The notes: a model not told the origin generated them from the sequence alone. 39,549 bases of DNA from Bacteroidales bacterium (GCA_021740045.1 JAIPAP010000029.1:1-39549), one strand, 5' to 3'; numbered from the stretch's first letter, positions 24,854 to 34,957 are shown. Made by a program: numbers and translations.

Positions 24854-26695
24854 ATGAAAAAGTCGTATAAGAACCGTAGTTACATCATTATATCCACCAT
24901 TGTGCTTGTCGGGTTGATATTTATCGGACGCTTGTTCTATCTTCAGATCATCGATAAAAGCTATATCTTATCCGCCACCAACAATGTAATTCGCCGTATA
25001 ACCCAATATCCGGCACGAGGATTGATTTATGACCGCAATGGCAAGATATTGGTGCATAACGAAGCGGCTTTCGATTTAATGGTGGTTCCCCGCGATGTTA
25101 ATGACATTGACACTACCGAGTTTTGTAATTTGATCGGCATCGATAAAAAAAACTATGAGGAGCGTTTAAAAAAGGCTAAAAACTACTCATATCATCGGCC
25201 TTCCATCTTTCTCAAACAATTATCAATGGAGGAATATGCTTTCCTGGAAGAGAAGCTTTACAAGTTCCCGGGTTTCTTCGTTCAATCGCGCACCCTCAGG
25301 AAATACCCCTCCCCTATTGCTGCACATACCTTAGGCTATGTGGGCGAGGTATCTAAGAACGTTTTAAAACGGGATGATTATTACCGGCAAGGAGATTACA
25401 TTGGCATTAGCGGCCTTGAAAAAACTTATGAAAAAGAGCTCAGGGGTAAAAAAGGTCTTAAGGTGATAAAGGTTGATGTTTTTAATCGCAATATGGGGAG
25501 TTTTAAAAATGGTAAATACGATAAACCTGCTCACATGGGTGAAAACCTCTATACAGGCCTGGATGCCGAATTACAGGCATATGGAGAAAAGCTCATGCGC
25601 AAAAAGAAGGGAAGCATTGTTGCCATTGAGCCTTCATCCGGCGAAATATTAGCGTTTGTAACCAGCCCGGGATATGATCCCAATCTGCTGGTTGGACGAG
25701 AGCGTACCAAGAATTTTATTAAATTGAACAAGGATACCATTAACCCCTTATTGAATCGTGCTATCATGGGACAATACCCACCGGGGTCCACCTTTAAACT
25801 GGTTACCGACCTTATCGGGTTGCATGAAAATGCTATTTCAAAGCATACCATGTTTAAATGCCAGGGGAAAGAATCATGGCCTATAAAATGCACACATTAT
25901 CACGTTACACCCCTCGATTTAATTGAGGCTATCCAACAATCATGTAATCCCTATCACTGGAAGGTTTTCAGAAACTTTATTAATAAGCCAACGTTTGGTA
26001 ACCCGGAGGAAGCTTATAAAACCTACCGTAAACACGTAACAAGCCTTGGATTCGGTCATAAATTCGATACTGACCTCACTTATGAATTAAACGGTAACGT
26101 TCCACCGCCTGATTATTATTCCGATATTTACGGTAAAGGCCACTGGAATGCACTTACAATACGATCGCTGGCCATCGGGCAGGGTGAGATACTGGTAACG
26201 CCACTTCAACTGGCCAATTTTGCTGCCACTATTGCTAACCGGGGAGTGTATTATACACCACACCTGGTTTCTCAAATAGGAGAGGGTGAAAACACCGATA
26301 TCATTAAACCGGAAATGCACAGGTCAACGCTGGACAGCGCCGATTTTGAACCAATCATTGAGGGAATGCACCAGGTGTTTGTAGGTGAGCATGGCACCGC
26401 CCGATGGTATAATATCGATAGCATTCCCATGGCCGGAAAAACGGGAACGGTTGAAAATCCCCATGGCGACGACCATTCACTTTTTATTTCTTACGCTCCC
26501 AAAAACAATGCAAAGATTGCCTTATCGGTAGTGGTTGAAAATGCAGGCTATGGTTCCAAATGGGCAGTACCAATATCAACACTAATGATAGAAAAATACC
26601 TTAATCGCGAGATCAATCGTAATTGGTTGGAAAAACGAATGCTGGAAGGAAACCTGCTTGATCCTTCGAAAAAAGATAAAGAGGAAGAAGAGTGA
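24854..26695 (+). CDS. mrdA: Penicillin-binding protein 2 (MrdA), elongation transpeptidase
   Basis: A 613-residue class B PBP that cross-links peptidoglycan during cell elongation. An N-terminal membrane helix (about 9-30) is followed by a PBP dimer domain from ITQYPARGLIYDRNGKIL (49). The transpeptidase shows all three active-site motifs: S312-T-F-K315 (YPPGSTFKL), SCN at 363-365 and K529-T-G531 (AGKTGT). It is followed by rodA with a 4-bp overlap, the usual partner. The mreBCD genes that often precede mrdA in Bacteroidota are absent here. Confidence 0.95.
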   Translation: MKKSYKNRSYIIISTIVLVGLIFIGRLFYLQIIDKSYILSATNNVIRRITQYPARGLIYDRNGKILVHNEAAFDLMVVPRDVNDIDTTEFCNLIGIDKKNYEERLKKAKNYSYHRPSIFLKQLSMEEYAFLEEKLYKFPGFFVQSRTLRKYPSPIAAHTLGYVGEVSKNVLKRDDYYRQGDYIGISGLEKTYEKELRGKKGLKVIKVDVFNRNMGSFKNGKYDKPAHMGENLYTGLDAELQAYGEKLMRKKKGSIVAIEPSSGEILAFVTSPGYDPNLLVGRERTKNFIKLNKDTINPLLNRAIMGQYPPGSTFKLVTDLIGLHENAISKHTMFKCQGKESWPIKCTHYHVTPLDLIEAIQQSCNPYHWKVFRNFINKPTFGNPEEAYKTYRKHVTSLGFGHKFDTDLTYELNGNVPPPDYYSDIYGKGHWNALTIRSLAIGQGEILVTPLQLANFAATIANRGVYYTPHLVSQIGEGENTDIIKPEMHRSTLDSADFEPIIEGMHQVFVGEHGTARWYNIDSIPMAGKTGTVENPHGDDHSLFISYAPKNNAKIALSVVVENAGYGSKWAVPISTLMIEKYLNREINRNWLEKRMLEGNLLDPSKKDKEEEE

Positions 26696-27957
26696 GAGAA
26701 CAACGCACCATAAACGTATTCGGAAACCTCGACTGGTTGAGTGTTTTACTGTACCTGGCACTTTTGGTCATAGGCCTGGTCAACATATATGCAGCCAACT
26801 ATGATGCTGAACATACCGCCTTATTCGATTTAACGCAAAAACATGGAAAGCAGCTCATGTGGACAGGTGTTTCGCTTGTTATTGCCATATTCGTGTTATT
26901 GATTGATGCCCGGTTCTTTGCCAACTTTTCTTACCCTATTTATATCATGGTTATTATCAGCTTGGTGGCTGTATTATTCTTTGGTAAAGAAATTGGCGGT
27001 TCACGGTCGTGGTTTCAGATAGGCGGCTTTGCCCTTCAGCCTGCCGAATTTGCCAAGTTCGCAACTAGCCTGGCAATTGCACGTTTTTTAAGCTCTATCA
27101 GCATACACCCCAACTCCCTTAAGAACCGATTCTTTTCCGTTGTATTTATGGGAATCCCCCTGCTTTTAATCCTTGCCCAAAACGACACCGGTTCTGCACT
27201 TGTGTTCCTGGCTTTTATCATTGTGCTCTACCGGGAAGGTCTTTCGGGGAATATCCTGGTATTCGGCATTATTACGGCCATTATCTTCCTTATGACACTT
27301 TTATTCGAAAAGCTTATCATCATTGGGGTTTTGGGAGCTGTTACCATTTTGATGATGTTTTTTATCCAGCGAAATACCCGCAACGTTGCGGCCATGATCG
27401 GTTTGTTTATTTTGGCAGCCGGCTTTTCCTATTCCGTCGATTATGGGTTTAACAACTTTTTGGAACCTCATCAACAAACCCGTATTAATGTGCTATTAGG
27501 GAAAGATACCGATGTGCAAGGCGCGGGATATAATGTAAACCAATCGAAAATTGCCATTGGCTCAGGAGGTTTCTCCGGCAAAGGCTTCCTTAAAGGAACG
27601 CAAACGAAATATAATTTTGTTCCCGAACAAAGCACTGATTTTATCTTTTGTACAGTAGGAGAGGAGTGGGGCTTTATTGGATCCTCGTTTGTTGTCATCA
27701 TCTTTGCCCTGTTATTGGTACGTATAATCATGCTTGCCGAAAAGCAGCGATCCGGTTTTAGCCGCATTTATGGTTATTGTGTGGCGGCCATTTTCTTCAC
27801 TCATTTCGCCATTAACATCGGGATGACCATCGGACTGGCGCCGGTAATCGGAATACCATTGCCATTTATAAGCTATGGGGGTTCTTCGTTAATCGCCTTT
27901 ACTTTCCTCCTGTTCGTATTCCTTAAACAGGATACGGTTAGGAATCATATGATTTAA
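26692..27957 (+). CDS. rodA: RodA SEDS glycosyltransferase
   Basis: A 421-residue multi-pass SEDS protein that polymerises lipid II with PBP2. About ten hydrophobic helices are present. Signature segments are SWFQIGGFALQPAEFAKF (near 105), AQNDTGSALVFLAF (about 163) and FVPEQSTDFIFCTVGEEWGF (about 308-327), where the essential SEDS Asp region lies, then PFISYGGSSLI near 395. The start is a GTG at 26692 (MREQRT) overlapping the mrdA stop, so translation is coupled. Confidence 0.95.
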   Translation: MREQRTINVFGNLDWLSVLLYLALLVIGLVNIYAANYDAEHTALFDLTQKHGKQLMWTGVSLVIAIFVLLIDARFFANFSYPIYIMVIISLVAVLFFGKEIGGSRSWFQIGGFALQPAEFAKFATSLAIARFLSSISIHPNSLKNRFFSVVFMGIPLLLILAQNDTGSALVFLAFIIVLYREGLSGNILVFGIITAIIFLMTLLFEKLIIIGVLGAVTILMMFFIQRNTRNVAAMIGLFILAAGFSYSVDYGFNNFLEPHQQTRINVLLGKDTDVQGAGYNVNQSKIAIGSGGFSGKGFLKGTQTKYNFVPEQSTDFIFCTVGEEWGFIGSSFVVIIFALLLVRIIMLAEKQRSGFSRIYGYCVAAIFFTHFAINIGMTIGLAPVIGIPLPFISYGGSSLIAFTFLLFVFLKQDTVRNHMI

Positions 27958-28017
27958 TTCACAACTCCATGTAGATAATCCTTTGGAATTTATGATGGAC
28001 CACTATATCATCAGGAC

Positions 28018-28045
28018 AAAAAAAAGACGCCCCGCAGGACGCCTT
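28018..28045 (-). terminator. Terminator of the PpiD-like gene
   Basis: On the minus strand AAGGCGTCC pairs with GGGCGTCTT (two G-U pairs, loop TGCG) and is followed by TTTTTTT. On the plus strand the two G-U pairs become A-C mismatches, so the hairpin favours minus-strand transcription and fits the gene ending at 28083. Confidence 0.7.
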
Positions 28046-28082
28046 CTCATAAGCCAATATGTTAACTCAAATAATTCAGTTC

Positions 28083-30206
28083 TTAGTAAAAGAATACACG
28101 ATTGTCGTCAATATCTGCTTTTTCTTCCAATGCCTGATATATCGACCGGCTTGCTCTTGCTTTAAAGGACCCTTCGAGACGTGATTTCATACCGCTGTAT
28201 TCCTCTTTTTCTTCGGCAGGTATCAACTTATCCAGGGCAACCATATATACGGCCATTTCGCCTTTTAGCGGTGTTGATGTTATTCCGGGCTCCATACCGA
28301 AAATGTGACCGATCACTTTAGGTTCCCGGCCGTATTTGGGAATATTATTGGATGAGAATTGAATGGTATCATTGTTCACATCAAGTTCCAGGCTGTTGGC
28401 TATAGCATTGATCTCGCCTGATGCCTGTGAGGCTTCTTCAATATCTTCCATGATCATCGAAGCTTTTTTCTCCCGTTGAACCAATGGTTCTATCTTTTCC
28501 TTTACATCTTCAAGTGGCGCTATTCCTTTTTCGGTTCTGTTTTCCAGGGCGGCAACAACATAAGTTTCCCGCATATCAAAAACCTGTGAAATATTACCTT
28601 CTTTGGTGTCTTCACGAAAAGCCCACCGGATGATTTGCCTCGGGTATTCAATACCGGGGATGTTGTTACTCATTTTCTCAACATCATCGGCGCTACGCAT
28701 GTTAAGCCCCTGTTCTTTAACCATTTGCTCGAATTGCTCAATATTATCAGCTTCTCCGGCAAAGCGGCTGGCGCTTACGTATACTTTCTGGAAAGTTTCG
28801 CTGCTGGGTTCAATTGATCTTTCAAACAATGCCACCCTTATTTTTTTAACAGGCTCTTTTTTGTCATCTACCCGCACAATATGATAACCGAACTGTGATT
28901 CAACCTTTACAACATCACCTACATCATTTTTGAGAACGGCCTGGTTAAAGGGATAAACCATAGCTCCGTCTTCAAACCAACCCAGATCTCCTTGATTACG
29001 CTGAGCTGATGGATCATCGGAATATTGAATAGAAAGCCCCTGCAATTTAGAAGGCTCCTTTTTGAGTACCTGGAGCAAGCTATCGGCCAGTTTTTCTGCT
29101 CTTTCTTTTGAACGGGTTATTTGTTGTTGCTGAGCCGTTCTTGTGCCCTGATAAGAGATAAGAATATGACTGGCTTTCATCGAATCGGGGCGCTGTTGTA
29201 CATCCAGTAGCTTGGCAAAGTAGTGTTTGTTGTTCTTCACAAAGGGTTTTACATAGGTGCCAAGTTCGGCATTGAAAAGTTTATTTTCTATTCTTACGGG
29301 TAAATCACCTTTTGCATGCCATGTGCTGTCATAACGCTTGTCGGAAGTCCTGTCAACGAAATCAGCCGGGTTACTGAATTCTTTGAAATCCTGAAACAAC
29401 TCCTCAACATTTTCGGCGATCTGCTTACGGTCTTCTTTACTAGGCTTCACATCAAAGACTACATATTCCAGGTCTACATTAGCCTCGGTTTCATATTCAT
29501 GCTTGTGTTCTTCATAGTAGTCTTCATAGTCGCTTTCTTCAAGCTTCACCAATGTGTCGGCAATATCACCATAACGCTTGCCGAAGAATTTATAGGTTGC
29601 CTGCTGATTTTGATCCAGATAATCCTTTTCGGCCAGGGCAGTTGGCATATAGTACGCCTTGGTAAGCAGGGCATTGTATTTTTTCATCTTCCTGTCATCC
29701 TTAATGGCTTCTTCGATAAGCAAGTAACGCCGCTTCATCTCCGGGTCAACCTCATCGAGGCGCTGAAGGAAATTGGTCACCATTTGGGGACTGAACTGAC
29801 CGGTTTGGGGGTCTTTAAAATTCTGAACTATGTACTGGTGCGGATTTTTGCCCATGATCTGGTCTTCCAGTTCTTCAACGGGTACGGTTAATCCAAGTTC
29901 TTCATACTGCTGGGACATGATGACGTCCCTAACCATTTGGTTCCAGGTGGACTGACGGATCTGGAAACGCTGTTCTTCCGACAATGAAGTAACCCCCTGG
30001 CTTTGCTTGCGCATATTAATGTTTTCTTCAACCTTTTTATTGAATTCAGGAGCTTTGATTTCTTCACCTTCAACCTCGCCTACTACGTTTTCGGGACGCT
30101 GTGGTCCTTTACGAAGAAAATCGCCCAGCACAAATGCTGCTAATGCAACACCTATAACGATAATAACTAAAACTGAATGTTTCCTAATACTACCTATTAA
30201 AGCCAT
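28083..30206 (-). CDS. PpiD-like periplasmic peptidyl-prolyl isomerase / chaperone
   Basis: A 707-residue membrane-anchored parvulin chaperone. One N-terminal membrane helix (about 11-30, VLVIIVIGVALAAFVLGDF) precedes a SurA_N-like helical region (about 40-240). A parvulin (PPIC) domain at about 343-460 begins SMKASHILISYQG and includes QGDLGWFEDGAMV and FGYHIVRVDDKKEP. A C-terminal second helical region follows. The order matches the Bacteroidota PpiD/SurA-type proteins. It likely helps outer-membrane and periplasmic protein folding. It has its own promoter and lies downstream of lptC and CNNM genes. Confidence 0.88.
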   Translation of the reverse strand: MALIGSIRKHSVLVIIVIGVALAAFVLGDFLRKGPQRPENVVGEVEGEEIKAPEFNKKVEENINMRKQSQGVTSLSEEQRFQIRQSTWNQMVRDVIMSQQYEELGLTVPVEELEDQIMGKNPHQYIVQNFKDPQTGQFSPQMVTNFLQRLDEVDPEMKRRYLLIEEAIKDDRKMKKYNALLTKAYYMPTALAEKDYLDQNQQATYKFFGKRYGDIADTLVKLEESDYEDYYEEHKHEYETEANVDLEYVVFDVKPSKEDRKQIAENVEELFQDFKEFSNPADFVDRTSDKRYDSTWHAKGDLPVRIENKLFNAELGTYVKPFVKNNKHYFAKLLDVQQRPDSMKASHILISYQGTRTAQQQQITRSKERAEKLADSLLQVLKKEPSKLQGLSIQYSDDPSAQRNQGDLGWFEDGAMVYPFNQAVLKNDVGDVVKVESQFGYHIVRVDDKKEPVKKIRVALFERSIEPSSETFQKVYVSASRFAGEADNIEQFEQMVKEQGLNMRSADDVEKMSNNIPGIEYPRQIIRWAFREDTKEGNISQVFDMRETYVVAALENRTEKGIAPLEDVKEKIEPLVQREKKASMIMEDIEEASQASGEINAIANSLELDVNNDTIQFSSNNIPKYGREPKVIGHIFGMEPGITSTPLKGEMAVYMVALDKLIPAEEKEEYSGMKSRLEGSFKARASRSIYQALEEKADIDDNRVFFY

Positions 30207-30252
30207 CTTTTCTTAGAGTTTATATGATTTTCAGCTATTTTTTAGAAATGTG

Positions 30253-30282
30253 CAAATTTACAATATTTGTCCAGCTTTCCAA
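30253..30282 (-). promoter_or_regulatory. Promoter of the PpiD-like gene
   Basis: On the minus strand -33 TTGG (30279-30282) and -7 TAAATTTG (30253-30260) are 18 bases apart, close to the Bacteroidota promoter. The ATG at 30206 follows about 47 bases later. Confidence 0.45.
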
Positions 30283-30360
30283 CATTAATTCAGGAATCGC
30301 TAAATTTTTTCAGCCTGACAATGAAACACAAAGACCCTTTTCAGGCGCGTGGACAGCACC

Positions 30361-31626
30361 CTATTTCTCAAGCTTTAGCAATACTTTCTCAATCCGGTTC
30401 TCCGATGCCTCCAGAATTATGAAACGGAATGAATTTATGGTGATCTCTTCATCCAGCTCGGGTATGCTTTCATGATGATTGATGATTAATCCGGCAAGGG
30501 TTTCATAATCGTCAGACGTTGGCAGATCGAGCTTGTATTTATCATTGAGGTAATCGATTTCAAGGCGACCTGAAAAGATGTACTCCAATTCGTTTTTCTG
30601 GACCTCTACCTGTTCTTCGGTATCATATTCGTCTTCTATTTCGCCGAATATCTCCTCGATGATATCCTCGAGGGTGACCATACCGGAAGTTCCACCAAAT
30701 TCATCAACCACAATGGCTATGCTCCGGTTTTCCTTAATAAAACGGGTGAGAATCTCATTGGCCAGCATGGTTTCCGGTGCAAAAAGCAAGGGTTTTACGA
30801 TGGATTGAATATCACGGGGCCGCCGGTACATGTCGAAATGATGGACATATCCCTCGATATTATCAATAGATTCATTAAATACCAATATTTTGGAATGGCC
30901 GCTCTCAATAAACAATTGCCTCAGTTCTTCAATGGTTTCGTTTTCTTCGAGTGCCACAATTTCGGGACGGGGCACCATGCATTCGCGCAGCTTCACACTC
31001 TTGAACTCTATGGCATTTTGAAACATCTGAATCTCGGACTGTATGTCGCCCTCATCCATATCGCTGTTATGAAATTCTTTGATAAAGTTATCGAGATCGA
31101 CTGACGTAAATTTTGATGACTCTTCTTTAAACCGGACCCTGAACAGATTTTTTAGAATAAATTCCGAAATCCCGATAAACAGATAATTAATGGGGTAAAA
31201 GATATAAAACAATATCGCTATCGGAATGGCGAAAATATTCAGGATGGTGTTGGAGTATATGCGGAAAAATACCTTGGGTAAAAACTCGGCGACAATCAAA
31301 ATTATGATGGTTGAAATAACCGTTTGTAGCAGCAGGATAAGCAACTCACTTTCGAGATGAGCAGGCAGGTAACTTATGATGGCCGGTTCCAGTATCAGGG
31401 CAATGGCAATACCGTAGATAACCAGGGCAACATTATTTCCCAGTAATAAAGCTCCGATAAAATCGGATGATGACTGCACAAACCTGGACAGAACCTTTGC
31501 TGAGATTAATCCCCTTTGCCGGTCGAGTTCTATTTTAAGTTTGTTGGAACTAACAAAAGCGATTTCCATTCCGGAAAAGAAGGCCGACAATACAAGGGTA
31601 ACCAGAATTATCATCCAGTTATTCAT
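30361..31626 (-). CDS. CNNM/CorC (HlyC-type) membrane protein with CBS domains
   Basis: A 421-residue member of the CNNM/CorC hemolysin-like family. An N-terminal DUF21 domain with about four hydrophobic helices (about 1-145) is followed by two CBS domains (about 205-325; MVPRPEIVALEENETIEELR and VVDEFGGTSGMVTLEDIIEE) and a CorC_HlyC C-terminal domain (about 340-420). Some family members are Mg2+/Co2+ efflux proteins. The architecture resembles GldE, but without gliding genes nearby I do not assign it. It follows lptC by 30 bp. Confidence 0.9.
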   Translation of the reverse strand: MNNWMIILVTLVLSAFFSGMEIAFVSSNKLKIELDRQRGLISAKVLSRFVQSSSDFIGALLLGNNVALVIYGIAIALILEPAIISYLPAHLESELLILLLQTVISTIIILIVAEFLPKVFFRIYSNTILNIFAIPIAILFYIFYPINYLFIGISEFILKNLFRVRFKEESSKFTSVDLDNFIKEFHNSDMDEGDIQSEIQMFQNAIEFKSVKLRECMVPRPEIVALEENETIEELRQLFIESGHSKILVFNESIDNIEGYVHHFDMYRRPRDIQSIVKPLLFAPETMLANEILTRFIKENRSIAIVVDEFGGTSGMVTLEDIIEEIFGEIEDEYDTEEQVEVQKNELEYIFSGRLEIDYLNDKYKLDLPTSDDYETLAGLIINHHESIPELDEEITINSFRFIILEASENRIEKVLLKLEK

Positions 31627-31656
31627 GGGTGTGTTGCTTAATAAACATTTACCGGG

Positions 31657-32217
31657 TTATTCTTCTTGTTTTATTTTGAATTCACCCCTGGGATCTTTTA
31701 TCGTCCAATTGGTGAAATCTTCATTTGCGGAAAATCCAACCCCGTAAATGATCTTATCTTGTGTTTTTATGGTTACAAATTTATCAGAATATATTTTATG
31801 TTCCCGCTCCTTCCAGATCAATTCTTCGGTTCTCAGTTCTTCATTATTCTTCTTGTTTTCAACCACAACATTTTCCTTTGCCTTCATCATTTTCTTTTTG
31901 GTATAGCGTATACCGTAATTAGCCGAAACTTCCGATTTCACATTTTGTAAGGTATCATAAAACCAGATATGAAACCCTTTTGGAAATTCCATATAAGGTT
32001 CCTTTTTATCATAGTGATCGAGCTGTGGGCTTTTTAACCGAAACTGAACTTCGCCGTATTCACTGTATAGCACATCGATGTCCTTGGCCGATTCCAGCGG
32101 AAGGGTATCGCGTTGGGTAATCTTTTTAACGACCTCGGGGTCGTTCTCACACGCAAAAAGCATTGTCAGTAAAATAAATATGACAATGCTTCCTGCTGCT
32201 TTTATGAACCCGTTCAA
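31657..32217 (-). CDS. lptC: LPS export protein LptC
   Basis: A 186-residue LptC that passes lipopolysaccharide from LptB2FG toward LptA in the periplasm. Its LptC beta-jellyroll core reads IDVLYSEYGEVQFRLKSPQL, EFPKGFHIWFYDT and VVENKKNNEELRTEELIWKE, then the KIYSDKFVTI and IYGVGFSANEDFTNWTI stretch. The start is a TTG at 32217: no ATG or GTG lies between the upstream stop and the signal. The signal ends in a lipobox (MLFAC, Cys23), so it seems to be a lipoprotein rather than the transmembrane form of E. coli. It precedes the CNNM gene. Confidence 0.9.
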   Translation of the reverse strand: MNGFIKAAGSIVIFILLTMLFACENDPEVVKKITQRDTLPLESAKDIDVLYSEYGEVQFRLKSPQLDHYDKKEPYMEFPKGFHIWFYDTLQNVKSEVSANYGIRYTKKKMMKAKENVVVENKKNNEELRTEELIWKEREHKIYSDKFVTIKTQDKIIYGVGFSANEDFTNWTIKDPRGEFKIKQEE

Positions 32218-32297
32218 TGGCTCGTTATGCTTTTTAAGTGTTCCCGTAAACGCTAAACTTTCGTTTGTATAATGAAGACTTCTTCAATTCATATCCA

Positions 32298-33641
32298 TTA
32301 TGGCGCTGCTCTAACTGTTGTAGTTCTATTGATCCAGCAGTCCACTTTATAACTGTCACCTTCATTCAGGTCATAAAAGAAGATGGTTTCGGCTGTTGGA
32401 AACTGTTGACGGTACGACTTGATCAAATCACCAGCCACATCCGATACAGTGGGGTCTACATTTTTTGCTTTTTGATACATGTCAACGGCAACCCAGTAAG
32501 CTACTTTATTCGTTAACTTATTATCGCCGCATTGCTCAGCGCTGGCAGCATATAAGTTGCCGATAAGCAGATAAGGATTACCATCTTTCGGTCGCAATTC
32601 GGTTGCATTAAGAGCCGCTTCACGGGCCTTGGGAAAATCTTTCAGCTTCCTGTAGGTTTCAGCCAAAAGAAGATAGGCATCGGCACGTTTTACCTTATCT
32701 TTCATTTCCGAACCCTTTTGCAGGTAATTAACCGCCTTTTCCGATTTTTCTTCTTTCATCAGCATACGACCTAATTCAAAGGCTACGGTTGGATCATCGG
32801 TTATTTCGTAATATTTCTTCATGGTGTTGAAATAGAGATCGGAATCCTTACAATCCTTATCTTCCAGCAAGCCGGTAATTTTTTCAAGGAGTTCTTTATC
32901 CTCGGGATTCTCCTCGAACTTCTTTCCATAGATCATTACCAGGTCTTCGCAGTTTGAATAGGGTTCAAAAACATTTTCTATATAACCTTTAACATTCTGG
33001 TAGCGAGAAGCTTTGTTTCCATTTTCAATGTTATATTCAATAATGCTCATCACCTTATCAAAAGCATTGACCAATACTGTTTTTTCAACTTCATCTTTTT
33101 CCACCATATCGCGGGTAGCCCTAAAATAATAGGCTAAAGCTGCTGAAGAAGATTCATTGCCCCGTAAATCAATGGATCGACCTAAAATATCGTGAATTTC
33201 CCTGGAAGCATTCGGACGGTATTTATAGAGATCAACGCCCTTGCGTCCCAGTACATAGCCTTCACGGTTATAATATTTAATGCGCTGGTCATAAACCATC
33301 ATAAGGCTGTCAATATAGCCTTGCTTCTTTTCGTCATTCTCGGCCTTTGCTATTAGCCAATCCATTATCTTAGTTCCGTCAATATATATATTTTGCGATG
33401 ACACCGGGCAGTGCTTAAAAACCCAGCGCCAGGGATCCAATGCATCAGCATAATTATCTTGTTTTGCGAACTCCCGGTACAGCGAAAGATTCATTACACA
33501 TTTAACGCTGTCTTCACCATACTTAGGCAACTCTTTTGCAGCCTCTGTTTGTGCCCGGGCACCATCAATCAAAAACATGCTCATTAGTGCCCCTAAAACA
33601 ACTGAAAATACTACCTTTTTCATTTTGCCTGTTGTTTTCAT
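32298..33641 (-). CDS. Exported TPR protein
   Basis: A 447-residue exported helical-repeat protein. The signal peptide (about 8-31) ends GARAQ. TPR-like repeats are clearest in the C-terminal half: PTVAFELGRMLMKEEKSEKA, VKRADAYLLLAETYRKLKD, FPKAREAALNATELRPKDGN and PYLLIGNLYA. Four Cys (CVMNL, CPVSS, CEDLV and CKDSD) are scattered. I know this as a conserved Bacteroidota TPR protein near coaX and lptC, of unknown function. It follows the OMP gene by 14 bp. Confidence 0.85.
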   Translation of the reverse strand: MKTTGKMKKVVFSVVLGALMSMFLIDGARAQTEAAKELPKYGEDSVKCVMNLSLYREFAKQDNYADALDPWRWVFKHCPVSSQNIYIDGTKIMDWLIAKAENDEKKQGYIDSLMMVYDQRIKYYNREGYVLGRKGVDLYKYRPNASREIHDILGRSIDLRGNESSSAALAYYFRATRDMVEKDEVEKTVLVNAFDKVMSIIEYNIENGNKASRYQNVKGYIENVFEPYSNCEDLVMIYGKKFEENPEDKELLEKITGLLEDKDCKDSDLYFNTMKKYYEITDDPTVAFELGRMLMKEEKSEKAVNYLQKGSEMKDKVKRADAYLLLAETYRKLKDFPKAREAALNATELRPKDGNPYLLIGNLYAASAEQCGDNKLTNKVAYWVAVDMYQKAKNVDPTVSDVAGDLIKSYRQQFPTAETIFFYDLNEGDSYKVDCWINRTTTVRAAP

Positions 33642-33655
33642 TATATTTTAGAAAT

Positions 33656-34957
33656 TTAATTGTATTTACGTTTAACAAACCACAGTTCCTGTATCGACAA
33701 TCCCAAACTTAACCGGATAAAGTTTTCTTCTATTAAATTATCGGCCGTTGTTCCCCTCTTTCCGACTTCAGCCCCGAGATTGACCATGGTGTTGGAACCT
33801 CTTATGGGTAGTCCAATACCAAAACTAATGCCAAATTCATTTATCTGGTTATCGTTCAAGTTAAGGTAGGAATTATAATACCTGAATCCCAATCGATAAC
33901 GCATCCGGCTCCAATAACTTGAGATACTGGTGGCGTCGGGGGTAATTTCGGCTCCTACTGATAAACGACTGCTGTTCACCAGCGAGTCCGCCTCGCCAAA
34001 TCCTTTATAATCTTCCCATTGCTGGGTTTCGTAATCCATTCCTATCAACCAGCGGTTACGTTTGCCTACCACTACACCTATGCCGTACTTCATGGGTAAA
34101 GTAACACTTCCCTCGGTTGTGTGGGTATTAACAGTATCTTTTACAATGGATATTGATTCCTCAGGGTCACCCAGAAAAGTTTCTCCTATAACCGATTCTT
34201 CGGCATGAAGATCCCAGGAGTTTTGGAATGTAGCGCCTACATCAACATACAGGTCATTTTCCCAGGCGTTATGATATTGAAGCCCATATTCAAAATAAAC
34301 ATCTTGTATGTTCACGGAACGCACCCTGCGTGAGCTGATCATAAACAATGAATCAGGAAAAAACACACTGTTGGTTCTGTCGGTATTACCAAACATATAT
34401 GAAGCATTGGCTCCTACCGAAAAATGTTTCCCAAGTTGAAAAGCGCTTCCAATATAAAACCGGCTCAATCCTCCCGATCCCTCATAGCGATATAGGGCAT
34501 CGCCCACGTTTTCGACGAAACGGGTGTTATTAACGTTGTATCCCACATTGCTGTAGGGGAGCAAGCCAAAACTCGCTTTCCACCATTTAGTAACCGGAAA
34601 TCCAAAAACCAGGTTGCCCAGTGATGTATAATTGCCGGTCTCGCTCATTTCCTCGGTTTTCAGGTTGGCATAACGGTTATAAACACCACCCTGAAATACA
34701 AAAGATTGAGCAGCAAAAGCGGTGTACGATGCTGGATTAGTAACGTTGATATACCTTGCGCTTCGTGCTCCAATGGTGGCTCCTCCCATGGATAAGAAAT
34801 AAGAATTTGAACTTTGACTTAAATCGCCCACCCCAAATCGTGAATATGGTGATGTAACCCTGTTTTGACCTTCAAGATTGATGGTTGTTGCAAATAGCAG
34901 AATCACTGCTGCCAGATGATATTTTATGCTTGTTTTTCTCAAATCTGTCCTACTCAA
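33656..34957 (-). CDS. Outer-membrane beta-barrel protein
   Basis: A 433-residue exported beta-barrel protein. A short signal (LAAVILLFATTINLEGQ) is followed by NRVTSPYSRFGVGDLSQS, and the rest is alternating-strand sequence rich in Gly, Tyr and Asn, ending IRLSLGLSIQELWFVKRKYN. It is of the type often called OmpP1/FadL-like or simply outer-membrane protein in Bacteroidota. The best start is a TTG at 34957 overlapping the coaX stop by 8 bp, or a TTG five codons later; no ATG lies in this frame. The barrel is predicted from pattern, not measured. Confidence 0.8.
   Translation of the reverse strand: MSRTDLRKTSIKYHLAAVILLFATTINLEGQNRVTSPYSRFGVGDLSQSSNSYFLSMGGATIGARSARYINVTNPASYTAFAAQSFVFQGGVYNRYANLKTEEMSETGNYTSLGNLVFGFPVTKWWKASFGLLPYSNVGYNVNNTRFVENVGDALYRYEGSGGLSRFYIGSAFQLGKHFSVGANASYMFGNTDRTNSVFFPDSLFMISSRRVRSVNIQDVYFEYGLQYHNAWENDLYVDVGATFQNSWDLHAEESVIGETFLGDPEESISIVKDTVNTHTTEGSVTLPMKYGIGVVVGKRNRWLIGMDYETQQWEDYKGFGEADSLVNSSRLSVGAEITPDATSISSYWSRMRYRLGFRYYNSYLNLNDNQINEFGISFGIGLPIRGSNTMVNLGAEVGKRGTTADNLIEENFIRLSLGLSIQELWFVKRKYN

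Noticed and set aside
29316-29891. 191-residue plus-strand frame
   Set aside because: It is antisense to the PpiD-like gene and its hydrophobic composition is the mirror of that gene's charged helices.
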